From Oscillibacter sp. MSJ-31 (GTDB lineage Bacteria; Bacillota; Clostridia; Oscillospirales; Oscillospiraceae), in NCBI RefSeq assembly GCF_018918025.1, contig NZ_JAHLPT010000009.1, positions 18,308-82,307 on the forward strand: DNA of 64,000 bases, in the 5' to 3' direction. The notes below the pieces were generated by a model. The model was not told the DNA's origin and ran no database searches. It saw only the letters and a list, made by a program, of their open reading frames with translations. Position 1 is the stretch's first letter. Every line of letters starts with the position of its first letter. The position numbers and the translations under genes are program-made. Shown here in pieces: positions 35,441-44,031 of this stretch.

Positions 35441-37027
35441 CTATTCTCCCGCCGTCTGCGCTTTTCCGATCTCGTCCACCTCGCGCTTTCGCTTGGCCTC
35501 CGTCACGCGCAGTTTGATGTTGCGGTTGTAGTCCCCGCCGGTCATTTGCGCCGTCTCCTCCTGCGCCGTGCTGAAACCGGCATCCACCCGCTTGATGGCG
35601 GCATCCACCTCCTGTACGGGGTTCAGGTTTGTCCGTGCCGGGCCGTTCCACGCGCATGCCGTGTACGCCTTGCGCCGCGCCGGATCGGTGAAAAAGCCCG
35701 GCGCGTGGATGCGCCCACGGGCGACCGCCTCTGCAAACCACTCCTCATAGACCGGCTGGCAGAAATCGTCCGTGAACCAGTCCCGCTGCATACTGCAGGT
35801 GCGCCAGAACTCGTTGAGTGCGCCGCGAGCTGCCGAATAGCTGGTGGTGAACTGCTTCATCATCACCTCCGGCGGTATCTCCAGTCCCGCGCCGATCAGG
35901 CGGATGGTTGCGTTGGTAAACTCGTCGTACCCGGTGTTCGGGTGCTTCGGGTCTGCAAACTGCACCTCCTCGCCGGGGTTCAGGTCAATGATGGCCCCCG
36001 GCCCCAGCTCGATACTGCTCTGGTCGGCGCTGTCGATCAGCTCCTCCGCCGGTATCATTTCTCCGAACGGCCTGCCGTCCGACGGGTTTTGTGACTTCAC
36101 AAATACCGTGAACATGGCGCTGATCACCGCCGCCGTGATCTCCGCGTCCGTATAGCGGCCAAGCTGTTTCAGGCTCTCCAGCACAGGGGCCAGCAGGGGA
36201 ACGCCCCGCCGCTGGCCGATGCGCTCGCGGCTCATGATGTGCAGCACGTTCCGCCGCCCGGTTGTATCGCCGTAGGCTTCCACTCTTTGCCACGTCAGCC
36301 CCGCCGCGTCCACGGCGCTGTTGCTGCCCAGCGGATGCCGGTTGCATATCCAGTAGGCTGTCACCATACCGTCCGCGTCTGTCTCCACGCCCTGTACGAT
36401 GCTCTGCACCTCGCAGCCCTGCACGGTACATGGCATCAGCCGGTCAAAACCGTCTGGGCTGCATACCCGGTCTGCCTCGATCAGCCGCACACGCAGGTCA
36501 TACGGCACTCCCGCCTGATGCTTCATTGGCAGCAGGGCGATGGTGTCGCCGTTCATCAGGTAACTCAAAAAGGCGAGCTGCTGGAGCTGATAGAAGTTGT
36601 CCATCCGCTCCGCGTCGCATACCGGCGTGTCCGCCCACAGGGCGAACTCCCGCACGATCTGCGCTTGCAGCTTCTCCGCCGCCGCCTCGTCCAGCCCCAG
36701 ATAGTCGCTGTCGAGCTGCGGTGCTGGCATCAACCCGCCTGCTACAACATTCGTCCGCATGGTTTTCAGCGCCGCCGTGGCCGTTGGGATGCCCATGTAA
36801 GCGTCTCGGCTCCGCTGCCGCAGAATGTCGATGTTGTCCTCGATGTCCTCCTTGGCGCTGCCGCCGTGGTACATCCATCCCCTCATGCTCTTTTTCGTCA
36901 GGTTGGCTCCGTAGTTGCCGTACCCGCTGTTGATCACGCTCAGCGCGGCTCTCGCCGCCGCCCGCTTCGCCGCGTGGACGGGAGCCACGGTCATGATTGC
37001 CCGGTCAAGGATGTTCGGTTTCATCAT
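35441..37027 (-). CDS. Portal protein, lambda gpB family
   Basis: 528 residues; the 12-mer DNA gate of the capsid. RNVLHIMSRERIGQRRGVPLLAPVLESLKQL (in two parts) and the IDLNPGEEVQFADPKHPN segment are characteristic. I prefer the ATG at 37027, after GGAGGG, to that at 37042, which overlaps the stop of the previous gene and lacks a ribosome site. Confidence 0.92.
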   Translation of the reverse strand: MMKPNILDRAIMTVAPVHAAKRAAARAALSVINSGYGNYGANLTKKSMRGWMYHGGSAKEDIEDNIDILRQRSRDAYMGIPTATAALKTMRTNVVAGGLMPAPQLDSDYLGLDEAAAEKLQAQIVREFALWADTPVCDAERMDNFYQLQQLAFLSYLMNGDTIALLPMKHQAGVPYDLRVRLIEADRVCSPDGFDRLMPCTVQGCEVQSIVQGVETDADGMVTAYWICNRHPLGSNSAVDAAGLTWQRVEAYGDTTGRRNVLHIMSRERIGQRRGVPLLAPVLESLKQLGRYTDAEITAAVISAMFTVFVKSQNPSDGRPFGEMIPAEELIDSADQSSIELGPGAIIDLNPGEEVQFADPKHPNTGYDEFTNATIRLIGAGLEIPPEVMMKQFTTSYSAARGALNEFWRTCSMQRDWFTDDFCQPVYEEWFAEAVARGRIHAPGFFTDPARRKAYTACAWNGPARTNLNPVQEVDAAIKRVDAGFSTAQEETAQMTGGDYNRNIKLRVTEAKRKREVDEIGKAQTAGE

Positions 37028-37038
37028 GCGCTCCCTCC

Positions 37039-37275
37039 TCATACGTCGCGGGCCACGGCACGATAGGCGCGGTTTCGTCCGCCGTGCTTATCCTCTGCCT
37101 CTGCCTCGGCCAGCTTTCCGGCCCAGTATTCCATTTCCTCGCGCACCCGCTTCAAGTCAGCTCGCGTCAGCATACGGCTGCCGATCTGATAGCTCTGGCC
37201 GGTGGCGATGGCCTCCTCCGCCGCCAGCCATGTGTTCAGTTTCTTTTGACACATTTCTTTCGTAAAGATTGCCAA
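37039..37275 (-). CDS. gpW-like/DUF6148 head-tail joining protein
   Basis: 78 residues, all helical with the pattern LNTWLAAEEAIATGQSYQIGSR and LTRADLKRVREEMEYW. The start is TTG (37275), with GGAGGGA 5 bases upstream, directly abutting the terminase stop. Proteins of this size and pattern between terminase and portal correspond to lambda gpW. Confidence 0.8.
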   Translation of the reverse strand: MAIFTKEMCQKKLNTWLAAEEAIATGQSYQIGSRMLTRADLKRVREEMEYWAGKLAEAEAEDKHGGRNRAYRAVARDV

Positions 37276-39111
37276 TTAAATCCCTCCCCGCCTCCGGCGG
37301 CCCGCCGGACGTTTTCTGATAGGTTTTGCGATCTCGCCCTCCTGCAAAATGGGGTTAGCGATCTCCAGCGCCGCCGTAGCGTAGTTGCGCAGGTCAAGCG
37401 GCTCGTTGCGCTTGTGCTTGCTGTCTTTCAGCTCCCACGCCACAACACTTCTGCCCTTGCGCCAGCGCACCACCATTTTCTCGGCTGTCAGGCCGATAAA
37501 ATACTGCTCGTCATAGCCCGCTTCCTCATTGAGCGGAAAGTGGCAGTAGTTCGGCCCCTTGGTCTCATGCCGCAGTCGTTGATACAGCAGGGCCTTTCCC
37601 GCGTCCACGCCGATGATGAACAGCGGCGTTTTCACGCGGTTGTTAGTGGTTGGGTTTCGGATATACGGCACATCCGCGCCGCCCTTGCCCTTGATCGACC
37701 ATATCTTTCGCTCCCACCGTTCCGCCGTGAAGCGGTATACCTGATCTGTGTGGTGGCCGCCGGTGTCGATGCAGGCGCTCATGATGTGCAGCACCGTCCC
37801 GTCTTTTTTCTTGAAGCCGCCCAGCAGAAAATTGTCGAGGTCTTGCCATACCTGCTCTTTCAGCATATCGCCGTATATCTTCTGGTAGCGGATGCCCCAG
37901 CTCTCCTTGCCGATGCCCCAGCCGACCACCTCCACCTCGAAGCGGTCGTCCTGCACGTCCACACCGGCTGTCAGAACCAGCACTCCCTCCGGCACGTCCG
38001 CATCGTACAGCTCCCGCCGGTTCAGCAGCGCGGCATCCTCCACCTGCTCGCCCTGCTCCTCCCACGTTTCGCCCAGCTCCGTGTTCACCCAGACTTTCAT
38101 GCCCTCCGGGTTTCCCTGATCAAGCTGTTCCTTTGCCACAAGGAATTTCTGCACGATCTCTTTCCATGAGCAGAACGTTGAGGCCAGCGTATTCAGGTGA
38201 AAGCCCCGCGCCTCCGCGCCGGGGTTCTCCGGCACAAAGCGACCGCGCTTGCTTGCCTGCTTCCACTGGTATTCTCCGTTCACTACACCGCAGCGCTCGC
38301 ACTTATACAGCACCTCGCCCTGCGGGTCGTCCTTGTCAAATACCACGTTGGCCCACACGAGGGGTTGATACTCCCCGCACTCCGGGCATGGCACGTTCCA
38401 TTCCTCCCGCGTGGACTGGTTGAACTCCGTTTCGATGCGGCTCTGGCCCTTAATGACCGGCGTGGAGACGATCACCGTCTTTTTGTCCCAAAAGGTCGTC
38501 TGTCGCTTCTGGGCCAAGGATAGCGGGTCGCCCTCCGTTCCGGCGCTGGCCGGATAGCGGTCAACCTCGTCCGCCAGCAACACCTTGATGGGACGGCTGG
38601 CAAGGCCCGTTGCGCTGTTCGCGCCCACGATGGTGATGTGGCCACCGGGGAAATTCTTCTTCATGATGGTGTTGCCGGAATAGCGGCTTTTCACGTCGAT
38701 CTTGTCCCGCAGCTCCGGCGTGTCCCGTATCATGGGCGCGAGCCTGTCTTTGGAAAAGGTCTGTCCCATGTCCAGCGTCGGTTGCATCACGAGGATGGGA
38801 GCCGGGGCGTAGTCCATGTAGTAGCCCAGCGGATTGAGGATGAAAGCGTCGGTCTTGCCGATCTGCGCCGCGCTCATGATCACCACCTTGCGGATGTGCG
38901 GGTCGCCGATTGCGTCCATGATCTCCCGCTGGTATGGTGCCTTGTCCGTGTGCCAGCGCCCCGGCTCCGCGCTGCTCTCCGCCGACAGCACCCGGTATCG
39001 GTCTGCCCACTCCGAAAGCGTCAAAGCCGGGGGCGGTTTCAGCACCGCCGCGCACCGTGCCAACAGCTCCAGCGTCGGCTTTGGCAGATCAATGATCTTT
39101 CGCTTTTTCAT
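37276..39111 (-). CDS. Terminase large subunit, lambda gpA family
   Basis: 611 residues; ATPase that translocates DNA, and nuclease that cuts it. Walker A-like SAAQIGKTDA near residue 80, LLADEVDRYP (Walker B-like), LVLTAGVDVQDDRFEVEVVGWG in the nuclease domain, and ACIDTGGHHTDQVYRF. I take the ATG at 39111. A longer frame reads into the Cys-rich small gene upstream. Confidence 0.93.
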   Translation of the reverse strand: MKKRKIIDLPKPTLELLARCAAVLKPPPALTLSEWADRYRVLSAESSAEPGRWHTDKAPYQREIMDAIGDPHIRKVVIMSAAQIGKTDAFILNPLGYYMDYAPAPILVMQPTLDMGQTFSKDRLAPMIRDTPELRDKIDVKSRYSGNTIMKKNFPGGHITIVGANSATGLASRPIKVLLADEVDRYPASAGTEGDPLSLAQKRQTTFWDKKTVIVSTPVIKGQSRIETEFNQSTREEWNVPCPECGEYQPLVWANVVFDKDDPQGEVLYKCERCGVVNGEYQWKQASKRGRFVPENPGAEARGFHLNTLASTFCSWKEIVQKFLVAKEQLDQGNPEGMKVWVNTELGETWEEQGEQVEDAALLNRRELYDADVPEGVLVLTAGVDVQDDRFEVEVVGWGIGKESWGIRYQKIYGDMLKEQVWQDLDNFLLGGFKKKDGTVLHIMSACIDTGGHHTDQVYRFTAERWERKIWSIKGKGGADVPYIRNPTTNNRVKTPLFIIGVDAGKALLYQRLRHETKGPNYCHFPLNEEAGYDEQYFIGLTAEKMVVRWRKGRSVVAWELKDSKHKRNEPLDLRNYATAALEIANPILQEGEIAKPIRKRPAGRRRRGGI

Positions 39112-39250
39112 CGCTCTGCTTCCCCTGCGGCCAGTAGCGCTCATATTCTTTTCTCACGCAGCGAGGGAACATACACAGCACCTTGTCCTCACTGGTCTGC
39201 ACCCGCCACACGCACCCGCTACATGGGTGTTTCTTTTTCTGCTTCTCCAT
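39089..39250 (-). CDS. Cys-rich mini-protein between the terminase genes
   Basis: 53 residues with CSGCVW and CMFPRC Cys pairs, probably one zinc site. It overlaps both neighbours: 32 bases of the upstream gene and 23 bases of the large terminase gene. Such tight packing suggests it is real. No function is known. Confidence 0.55.
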   Translation of the reverse strand: MEKQKKKHPCSGCVWRVQTSEDKVLCMFPRCVRKEYERYWPQGKQSDEKAKDH

Positions 39251-39716
39251 CGTCCTCACCGTCCTCCGCCGCAAAGGCCACCCGGTAATCGCTCATTTCC
39301 TCCAGAATTTCCTCGATGGCCCCTTTCAGCTCGTCGAAGATACCCGTCTGATCTCCGCCCATGGTGGACAGGGTGGGAGAGAGCTTGGCGGGCAGCGCCA
39401 GAAAGCGGCTGCGGATGTTCAGGAACATGGACTGGATGCCCCGCTCGATGTCCGCCGTGCGGTGTACCTCGCCCCGCCGCAGGTCGTTTTCCATTTCCGC
39501 CGCCTCACGCTTTGCCCGCGTCAGCATCATGCGCTCGTTTGTCAGCGTTTCCTTGCCCGCGCCGCCGATGTAGGTGATGTACCGTGCCACTGTCGGCTGT
39601 AACTCGTAAAGCCCCGGTCGGGCCTCCACAATCACGCCCTCGTCCCGAAGCTGGCGCACCCGCCGCTCCGTCAGGCATAACCACTGGGCCACTACTTTGC
39701 TTGTGTAGAGTGTCAT
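39219..39716 (-). CDS. Terminase small subunit, Nu1-like
   Basis: 165 residues. The N-terminal winged helix (MTLYTSKVVAQWLCLTERRVRQLRDEGVIV in two parts) is the lambda Nu1 DNA-packaging type. The rest is helical, with REAAEMENDLRRGEVHRTADIERG and a C-terminal acidic end for binding the large subunit. The start is the ATG at 39716. The longer open frame carries unrelated Gly-rich sequence. Confidence 0.82.
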   Translation of the reverse strand: MTLYTSKVVAQWLCLTERRVRQLRDEGVIVEARPGLYELQPTVARYITYIGGAGKETLTNERMMLTRAKREAAEMENDLRRGEVHRTADIERGIQSMFLNIRSRFLALPAKLSPTLSTMGGDQTGIFDELKGAIEEILEEMSDYRVAFAAEDGEDDGEAEKETPM

Positions 39717-39721
39717 TTCAT

Positions 39722-39952
39722 CTACCGCCCTTCCCCCAGACGAACTGCTGTGAAGATTGCCACAATCGCCGTGACCAGCATACCCAGCATTTCCAACTGC
39801 GTGACTGCCAGAAAGCAGCACACCGCTGTCCATCCAGCTATGACCACCGCCGTCGGCACAATCCCCCACGGATGTGGAACCGCCAGCGCCCCACCCAGCA
39901 AAGCCGCAGCCAGCAACACACCGCCCAGCAGGATTGTTAAAATGCTTTCCAT
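39722..39952 (-). CDS. Small membrane protein, three hydrophobic segments
   Basis: 76 residues, almost all hydrophobic (LTILLGGVLLAAALLGGALAV, IVPTAVVIAGWTAVCCFLAV, LGMLVTAIVAIFTAV). Its ATG overlaps the preceding stop (TAATG) and it ends 5 bases before Nu1. A membrane protein between terminase genes is odd and may act in exclusion or lysis control. It is not identified. Confidence 0.6.
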   Translation of the reverse strand: MESILTILLGGVLLAAALLGGALAVPHPWGIVPTAVVIAGWTAVCCFLAVTQLEMLGMLVTAIVAIFTAVRLGEGR

Positions 39953-40713
39953 TATGCCATCTCCTCTGCGTCCTCTCCATCCGTTTCCGGGTCTGGTACA
40001 TCCACCGCGCCGGTGGCTCTCATACGCAGCAGCTCCAGCTTTTCCCGCTCCAGCGTCATGCGCTTTTCGCTCTCCTCCAGCGCCCGCAGACTGTCCGCAA
40101 TCTTGGCGATGCGGCCCTGCACCTTGTATAGCGCCTCCTGCAATTTCAGCACACGGCTGAACGCGCTGTCCTTGCTGTACATTCCCATGCTCTGTAAGGC
40201 ACCGTCCTGCTTGTCCTTGCCGCGTCCGCCCGGCACTCTCATGTCCATCAGGCTGTTGATGTACAGGCTGTCCTCCGGGGCTGCCTCATACTCCGCGATT
40301 TTGGCGAGTATCTTATGCTCCCGGAATTTCAGGATTTGCATTTCATGCTCCAACGCGGCGCGGCTTCCCAGCGGTGTTCGCTGTACGATCTCCCGCTCTG
40401 CGTCCGAGAGCATATCAAAAAAGACGGCGCTGTACGCTCCGTCCTTTTCTGCGTTCTTATTTCCCGCCGGTGCGCCCGCATGGCTTCCGGCAGCGTTTTT
40501 CTTTCCCACGCTGTTGCGGTTTCCCGGTTGACCGCCCCGCCGCTTCTTTGGCAGAGCTTCATCCCACTTGTCCGCTGCTTTCCAATTCCGCAGGGTTTGA
40601 TAGCTCACCCCCTGCTCCTGCGCCAGCTCCCGCAGGCTTACTTCCTCGCCCGCCGCCTTGCGGGCGATGTATGCAGCCTTGGCGGTGTCGCGCGACTTGC
40701 TCCGCTTCGGCAT
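39952..40713 (-). CDS. Second terminase small subunit, PBSX XtmA/YqaS-like
   Basis: 253 residues. N-terminal helix-turn-helix (VSLRELAQEQGVSYQTLRNWKA) is followed by the motif GGQPGNRNSVG and AGAPAGNKNAEKDG, typical of YqaS/XtmA-type small terminases, then long charged helices. The window thus holds two different candidate TerS proteins ahead of one lambda-type large terminase. Confidence 0.8.
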   Translation of the reverse strand: MPKRSKSRDTAKAAYIARKAAGEEVSLRELAQEQGVSYQTLRNWKAADKWDEALPKKRRGGQPGNRNSVGKKNAAGSHAGAPAGNKNAEKDGAYSAVFFDMLSDAEREIVQRTPLGSRAALEHEMQILKFREHKILAKIAEYEAAPEDSLYINSLMDMRVPGGRGKDKQDGALQSMGMYSKDSAFSRVLKLQEALYKVQGRIAKIADSLRALEESEKRMTLEREKLELLRMRATGAVDVPDPETDGEDAEEMA

Positions 40714-40905
40714 TTCACACCTCCAAATAGCTGTGCGCCCCGCTCGGCCTACGGAAATACCCCGCGTAGGAACGCAGGGCTTCGACCGGCGCAGGACGCA
40801 CCAATGGCAAAGCCCGCAGCGTTTCCGCCACGGGCTTTATTCCACGGTATGATATTATCACGAAAAACCTGCGGAAGTTGCTAATCCCGAAAAATTTTTC
40901 GATGG
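40714..40905. other. Intergenic region between lipoprotein and terminase genes
   Basis: Holds a hairpin AAAGCCCG/CGGGCTTT (40809-40838) and an A/T palindrome CGAAAAATTTTTCG (40888-40901). On the minus strand these follow the lipoprotein gene. An AT-rich stretch at about 40845-40860 might contain the late promoter, but no clear -35/-10 pair was found. Confidence 0.45.
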
Positions 40906-42003
40906 TTAGGAAACGCAGTTATACGATGCCATTCCCATGGTCACCGTCAACAATGTGTTATCGTGGTTTTTGTCGTTCAAAACCTGTATCTGTACCATGT
41001 AGTCCCCGTACCCGCTGGCCGTCAGCAGCTCTTGCAGGCTATCCGAGGCTTGCATGGTTGTGTATACGATTTTATCCCATGCCTCTTTCGCGTCCTTGTC
41101 ACCGGTCTGCGCGAGCATAGCCGTCTGTGCCAAGCCCTCCTGCCACACGTTCACGGTGTAAACATACCCATCTTTGCTGATGGTGCAGTCGTCGCCAAAG
41201 CCGGAAAGCGCAGTCTTTAGTTTCTCTCGCAGCTCCTCCTCGCTGATCTTCTCAACGATCTCCGCAACATGGGATGTGTATTCCATCGACGCGGCGATAT
41301 AGCTGTAGTCTCCGTCCTTTTCCACCAGCGCACCACGCATGGCCTCGCCGGACGCACCCACGATCTCCTGCACCTGCTGGCTCTGCTCCGCCGGGAACAT
41401 GGCCACGCCAAAGCGGTATTGCCCCGTCAGCATCTCTCCGTCCTTTGTGAATGGCGCGGTCTGCGCTTTGCCGTCCTGTACCGTGATGGTCTGCGTCTCC
41501 ACATAGTCCTCGCGCCCGCCCGCCAGTTCGTCATTGTAGGAAAGTTCTGCGCTCAATTTCGTTCCGTCCGGTAAGCTGGTCTGCACGGTAAATACTGGTT
41601 TCCCATCCTCACCGCCCACGGCAATATCCATAGTCACATCAATATGCCGGATACCCGTATAGGCGTAATACTCAATGGCGATCTTTGTATCCGGCTTCCA
41701 TGTGTTGGCGCTGTTCCAGCTTGTGTTCGAGCCGATCTTCACCGAGATAACGCTGTCAGCAAGAAATTCCGTTGCCGTTTCCTGCGGCTTTTCCTGAATG
41801 TTGGTGAAGCCCGCTTCTGCCAGTTGGCTTTTGACGACCTCCAACTCCATCCCCTTGCACTTTCCGCTTTCAAATGGTGCGCTGATCTTGTCGCCTGTGT
41901 CCCCGCCGCCGCATCCGGCCAGCAACAAGCACAGCGCAACGACCGCCGCCGTCGCCGCCAGTCGCCGCAGGCTCCACCTCCGCCTGTCTTTTTCCCTTGT
42001 CAT
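40906..42003 (-). CDS. Prophage-encoded lipoprotein with PASTA-like domain (moron)
   Basis: 365 residues. A basic N-terminus, hydrophobic core and lipobox LLAGC (residue about 30) show export and lipidation. Residues about 48-75 (CKGMELEVVKSQLAEAGFTNIQ) resemble a PASTA motif. Two further domains are beta-rich. It lies on its own between repressor and late genes. Secreted lipoproteins in this place are often superinfection-exclusion or lysogenic-conversion factors. That is inference. Confidence 0.75.
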   Translation of the reverse strand: MTREKDRRRWSLRRLAATAAVVALCLLLAGCGGGDTGDKISAPFESGKCKGMELEVVKSQLAEAGFTNIQEKPQETATEFLADSVISVKIGSNTSWNSANTWKPDTKIAIEYYAYTGIRHIDVTMDIAVGGEDGKPVFTVQTSLPDGTKLSAELSYNDELAGGREDYVETQTITVQDGKAQTAPFTKDGEMLTGQYRFGVAMFPAEQSQQVQEIVGASGEAMRGALVEKDGDYSYIAASMEYTSHVAEIVEKISEEELREKLKTALSGFGDDCTISKDGYVYTVNVWQEGLAQTAMLAQTGDKDAKEAWDKIVYTTMQASDSLQELLTASGYGDYMVQIQVLNDKNHDNTLLTVTMGMASYNCVS

Positions 42004-42168
42004 TTTCTTTCATCCTTTCTCCGTTTTTTATGGTTTGAGCTTGTTTAAGCTGGTTTGAGCCGGTCGCTCGTCCCGGCCAGCTTACGCCTATTCAAAAAAA
42101 CAACTCTGCTGCGATACAGTCTGCCGCCTCACATTTGTGTGTCGCGCCCGTGTCCGTGTTTCGGCACA

Positions 42169-42227
42169 TTGTAAATCTTTTCTACTTTTTTCTCTGCTTT
42201 CTCATATTTTGTAAATCTTTATTACAA
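42169..42227. promoter_or_regulatory. Candidate repressor operators upstream of the XRE gene
   Basis: TTGTAAATCTTT occurs twice, at 42169-42180 and 42209-42220, 40 bases apart. The second copy is part of the dyad TTGTAA-N7-TTACAA (42209-42227). On the minus strand, TTGACA at 42255-42250 with a weak -10 near 42232-42227 may form a promoter abutting this dyad. The sites probably bind the XRE protein encoded just downstream. Confidence 0.5.
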
Positions 42228-42276
42228 GATTATCCGTAAAAAATGGTATTGTCAAGCAGAACAGGAGGGACGGCTT

Positions 42277-42531
42277 ATGAAAATATATGATTACTCCGGG
42301 CGGGCCAATATCTCCGGCGACCGAATACATCAGGCGCGAACTGCCCAACGCCTATCCCAAGATGTCCTTGCCGCCAAGATGCAGGTCTATGGTGTCGGTC
42401 TGGGGCGAGAGGCAATCAGCCGCATTGAGACCGGCGACCGTTTCGTTACCGATTATGAGCTTGCCATCTTCGCCCGCGTTCTCGGTGTTTCCCTCGTATG
42501 GCTCACCGGCGATCTGGAACAGAAAGAATAA
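42277..42531 (+). CDS. XRE-family phage repressor
   Basis: 84 residues with one HTH_3 domain (IHQARTAQRLSQDVLAAKMQ, GLGREAISRIETGDRFVTDYELAIFARVLGVS in parts). Short single-domain Cro/CI-type regulators like this hold the lysis-lysogeny switch. The ATG at 42277 follows AGGAGGGACGGCTT. It is divergent from the lipoprotein/late gene side. No peptidase or dimerisation domain is present. Confidence 0.85.
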   Translation: MKIYDYSGRANISGDRIHQARTAQRLSQDVLAAKMQVYGVGLGREAISRIETGDRFVTDYELAIFARVLGVSLVWLTGDLEQKE

Positions 42532-42954
42532 TAGCGGAGCTGCCAACAGACTGTAGGCAGTTTCGCTTTTCTATTTCCCGTCGCGGCAGCGCCGTCCCGC
42601 TCTCCCTCTGACCATTTTCGTGATGCCACGAAAATGATACCCGCCGCCAGACGCTTCATCGCCGCCGACCTCGCCGCAGCCCGTAGCTTCTCGCGCATAC
42701 GCGAGCGCCCGCCCGTTCCATATTACAGCCGCCCGCCGTTCTCGCCATCAGCCGCCGCATAGGCGGCTTCTTTTTTGCCCAAAACCGCCCCGTTTTCTTC
42801 CTCTGTCGCATTTTTGACCCCGCCAACTTTTCCCGCCCCGGCTCCCCGGAAGCGATTTTTCGACCCCTTACCTAAAAAAATTTTGGGCTTCCGAACCCGC
42901 AAAGGACGACCGCCGCGCCGCCAGTACCTCGCGCGGGCGCGTTTAGAATTTCGC

Positions 42955-43190
42955 GCGGGCCTGCGCGTCGTGGTATCTTCGCGGGCGCGGGCGTTTGGTA
43001 TCTCCTGCGGCCTGCTGGCCTGTGGGGCTGGTGGATGGCTGGCCGCTCTGGCGGCGGATGGCTCGTATGCTGCGCCTGCGGGCCTGCGCGTTTGGTATCT
43101 CCTGCGCGGGCCTGCGCGTTTGGTATCTCCTGCGCCTGCCCGTCTGGCGGCGCTGGCGGATGGCTGGCCGTCCTGCTGACTGCTGGAGCT
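42955..43190. repeat. Imperfect direct repeats in the GC-rich region
   Basis: TTTGGTATCTCCTGCG occurs three times (42994-43009, 43091-43106, 43119-43134). The last two are embedded in a 28-base tandem unit. A diverged copy lies at about 42966-42985. A second family, GATGGCTGGCCG, occurs at about 43033 and 43161. The spacing is irregular, so it is not a CRISPR. Iterons or a recombination-prone filler are possible. Confidence 0.65.
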
Positions 43191-43448
43191 GGCCGCCGTC
43201 CTGCCGACCGTCTGCCCAGCGTACCGACACACCGACCGCCGCCCCCATCGGAGCCGCCCACCCTGACCGCCTGCCGCCGGTGGATGATCTGCCGCCGTGA
43301 CCGTCTGCCGATCTGCCGCCGGGCAGGCCGGAGCCGCCGCCGAGGGTATTTACCGCGCCCGGTATCGTCCCCGGATAAGCTAAGCTAATATGCCCCCTAT
43401 AGTCCCCCAACCACAGCGATTTGCACAGAAAACGCCGCAGATTTTTGT

Positions 43449-43491
43449 GCAAAAAAGCTTCCCCACGTCCCCCCTAAAGGGGGACTGGGGA
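43449..43491 (-). terminator. Strong hairpin with T-tract on the minus strand
   Basis: TCCCC-AC-GTCCCCC pairs with GGGGGAC-T-GGGGA around a CTAA loop, and the minus-strand product ends AGCTTTTTTG. It would stop antisense transcription coming from the right towards the repressor. It could also be a regulatory fold. Confidence 0.5.
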
Positions 43492-43611
43492 ACGAAAACA
43501 GCCCTATTGACGGCGCAAAAATCCGCCGCTATCATGCAGGGCAAGCGGACGGCCACAGCGACCGCCGCCCAGCGAACCGCCGACCACGGCGACCAGAAAG
43601 GGGAGGTGAAC

Positions 43612-43749
43612 ATGACCACGCCGAACACAGGCGAATTGCTTGTACAGCAAGCGCAGGAGGCCGAACGGCTCCGGCTCTTGATACTCGCTGACGAGTGCAA
43701 GACCATCGAGGAGTTCCGCGAAAAGCTCCGCGAGCGGCTGAACAAGTAA
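43612..43749 (+). CDS. Small helical protein, first gene of the plus-strand region
   Basis: 45 residues, mostly one helix (LLVQQAQEAERLRLLILADE, TIEEFREKLRERL). The ATG at 43612 follows GGGGAGGTGAAC, an excellent site. A longer open frame upstream runs through the hairpin and is unlikely. No family is recognised. It is followed by a GC hairpin and a new promoter, so it is a separate unit. Confidence 0.65.
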   Translation: MTTPNTGELLVQQAQEAERLRLLILADECKTIEEFREKLRERLNK

Positions 43750-43786
43750 AACGCCGGGCCACCCCAGCAAGGCACGGCCCGGCGTT
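43750..43786 (+). terminator. Terminator-like hairpin after the 45-residue gene
   Basis: AACGCCGGGCC/GGCCCGGCGTT stem with a 15-base loop, then TTCTTCCCCC. The T-run is poor, so termination may be weak. Confidence 0.5.
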
Positions 43787-43939
43787 CTTCCCCCGGCACG
43801 GGCGGCGAGTTCGCCGCCGCCCGGCCACGGCTAAAGCATAGCACACCCGCCCGCAGAACGCAAGCCCAGCAGGGCAGGCCGAAAAAATTTCCCCCTACGG
43901 GGGAACACCCCAGCCCCGAAAAAAATTTCAAAAAAACGC

Positions 43940-43968
43940 TTGACAAAATACACGGTGCCGTGTTACAT
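43940..43968 (+). promoter_or_regulatory. Promoter with embedded operator for the small-protein operon
   Basis: TTGACA (43940-43945), 17-base spacer and TTACAT (43963-43968; TACATT one base on is equivalent). The palindrome ACACG-GTGC-CGTGT (43950-43963) fills the spacer and touches the -10, and a second ACACG-ACAC-CGTGT lies at 43986-43999 just past the start site. This is a typical repressor-controlled promoter. Confidence 0.7.
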
Positions 43969-43985
43969 TCGAGCCACAGCAAACA

Positions 43986-43999
43986 ACACGACACCGTGT
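43986..43999 (+). promoter_or_regulatory. Second ACACG-N4-CGTGT operator
   Basis: ACACGACACCGTGT, with perfect 5-base arms, 23 bases past the first site and in the transcribed leader of the 137-residue gene. Two sites about two helical turns apart could bind a regulator co-operatively. The binding protein is unknown. Confidence 0.6.
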
Positions 44000-44031
44000 A
44001 CAGGCCGCCAAGGCCGGAAAGGAAAAACGCC

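Larger units (their letters stand above)
42532..43611. other. GC-rich non-coding region with direct repeats and hairpins
   Basis: About 1.08 kb between the repressor and the next supported gene. Open frames here on both strands are low-complexity Arg/Pro/Ala sequence with no ribosome sites, so I do not call genes. It holds the repeat block at 42955-43190 and a strong hairpin at 43449-43491. It may contain a replication origin or a structured RNA. Confidence 0.5.

Noticed and set aside
32752..35517. 921-codon plus-strand open frame across capsid and protease
   Set aside because: Shadow of conserved head genes with no start signal. Caused by high GC content.
42955..43190. CRISPR-like array
   Set aside because: Only three copies of the core, irregular spacing, no unique spacers of equal length, and no cas genes.
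42723..43452. Overlapping minus-strand frames in the GC-rich region
   Set aside because: Low-complexity Arg/Pro/Gln products, no ribosome sites, and frames that merely follow the DNA repeats.
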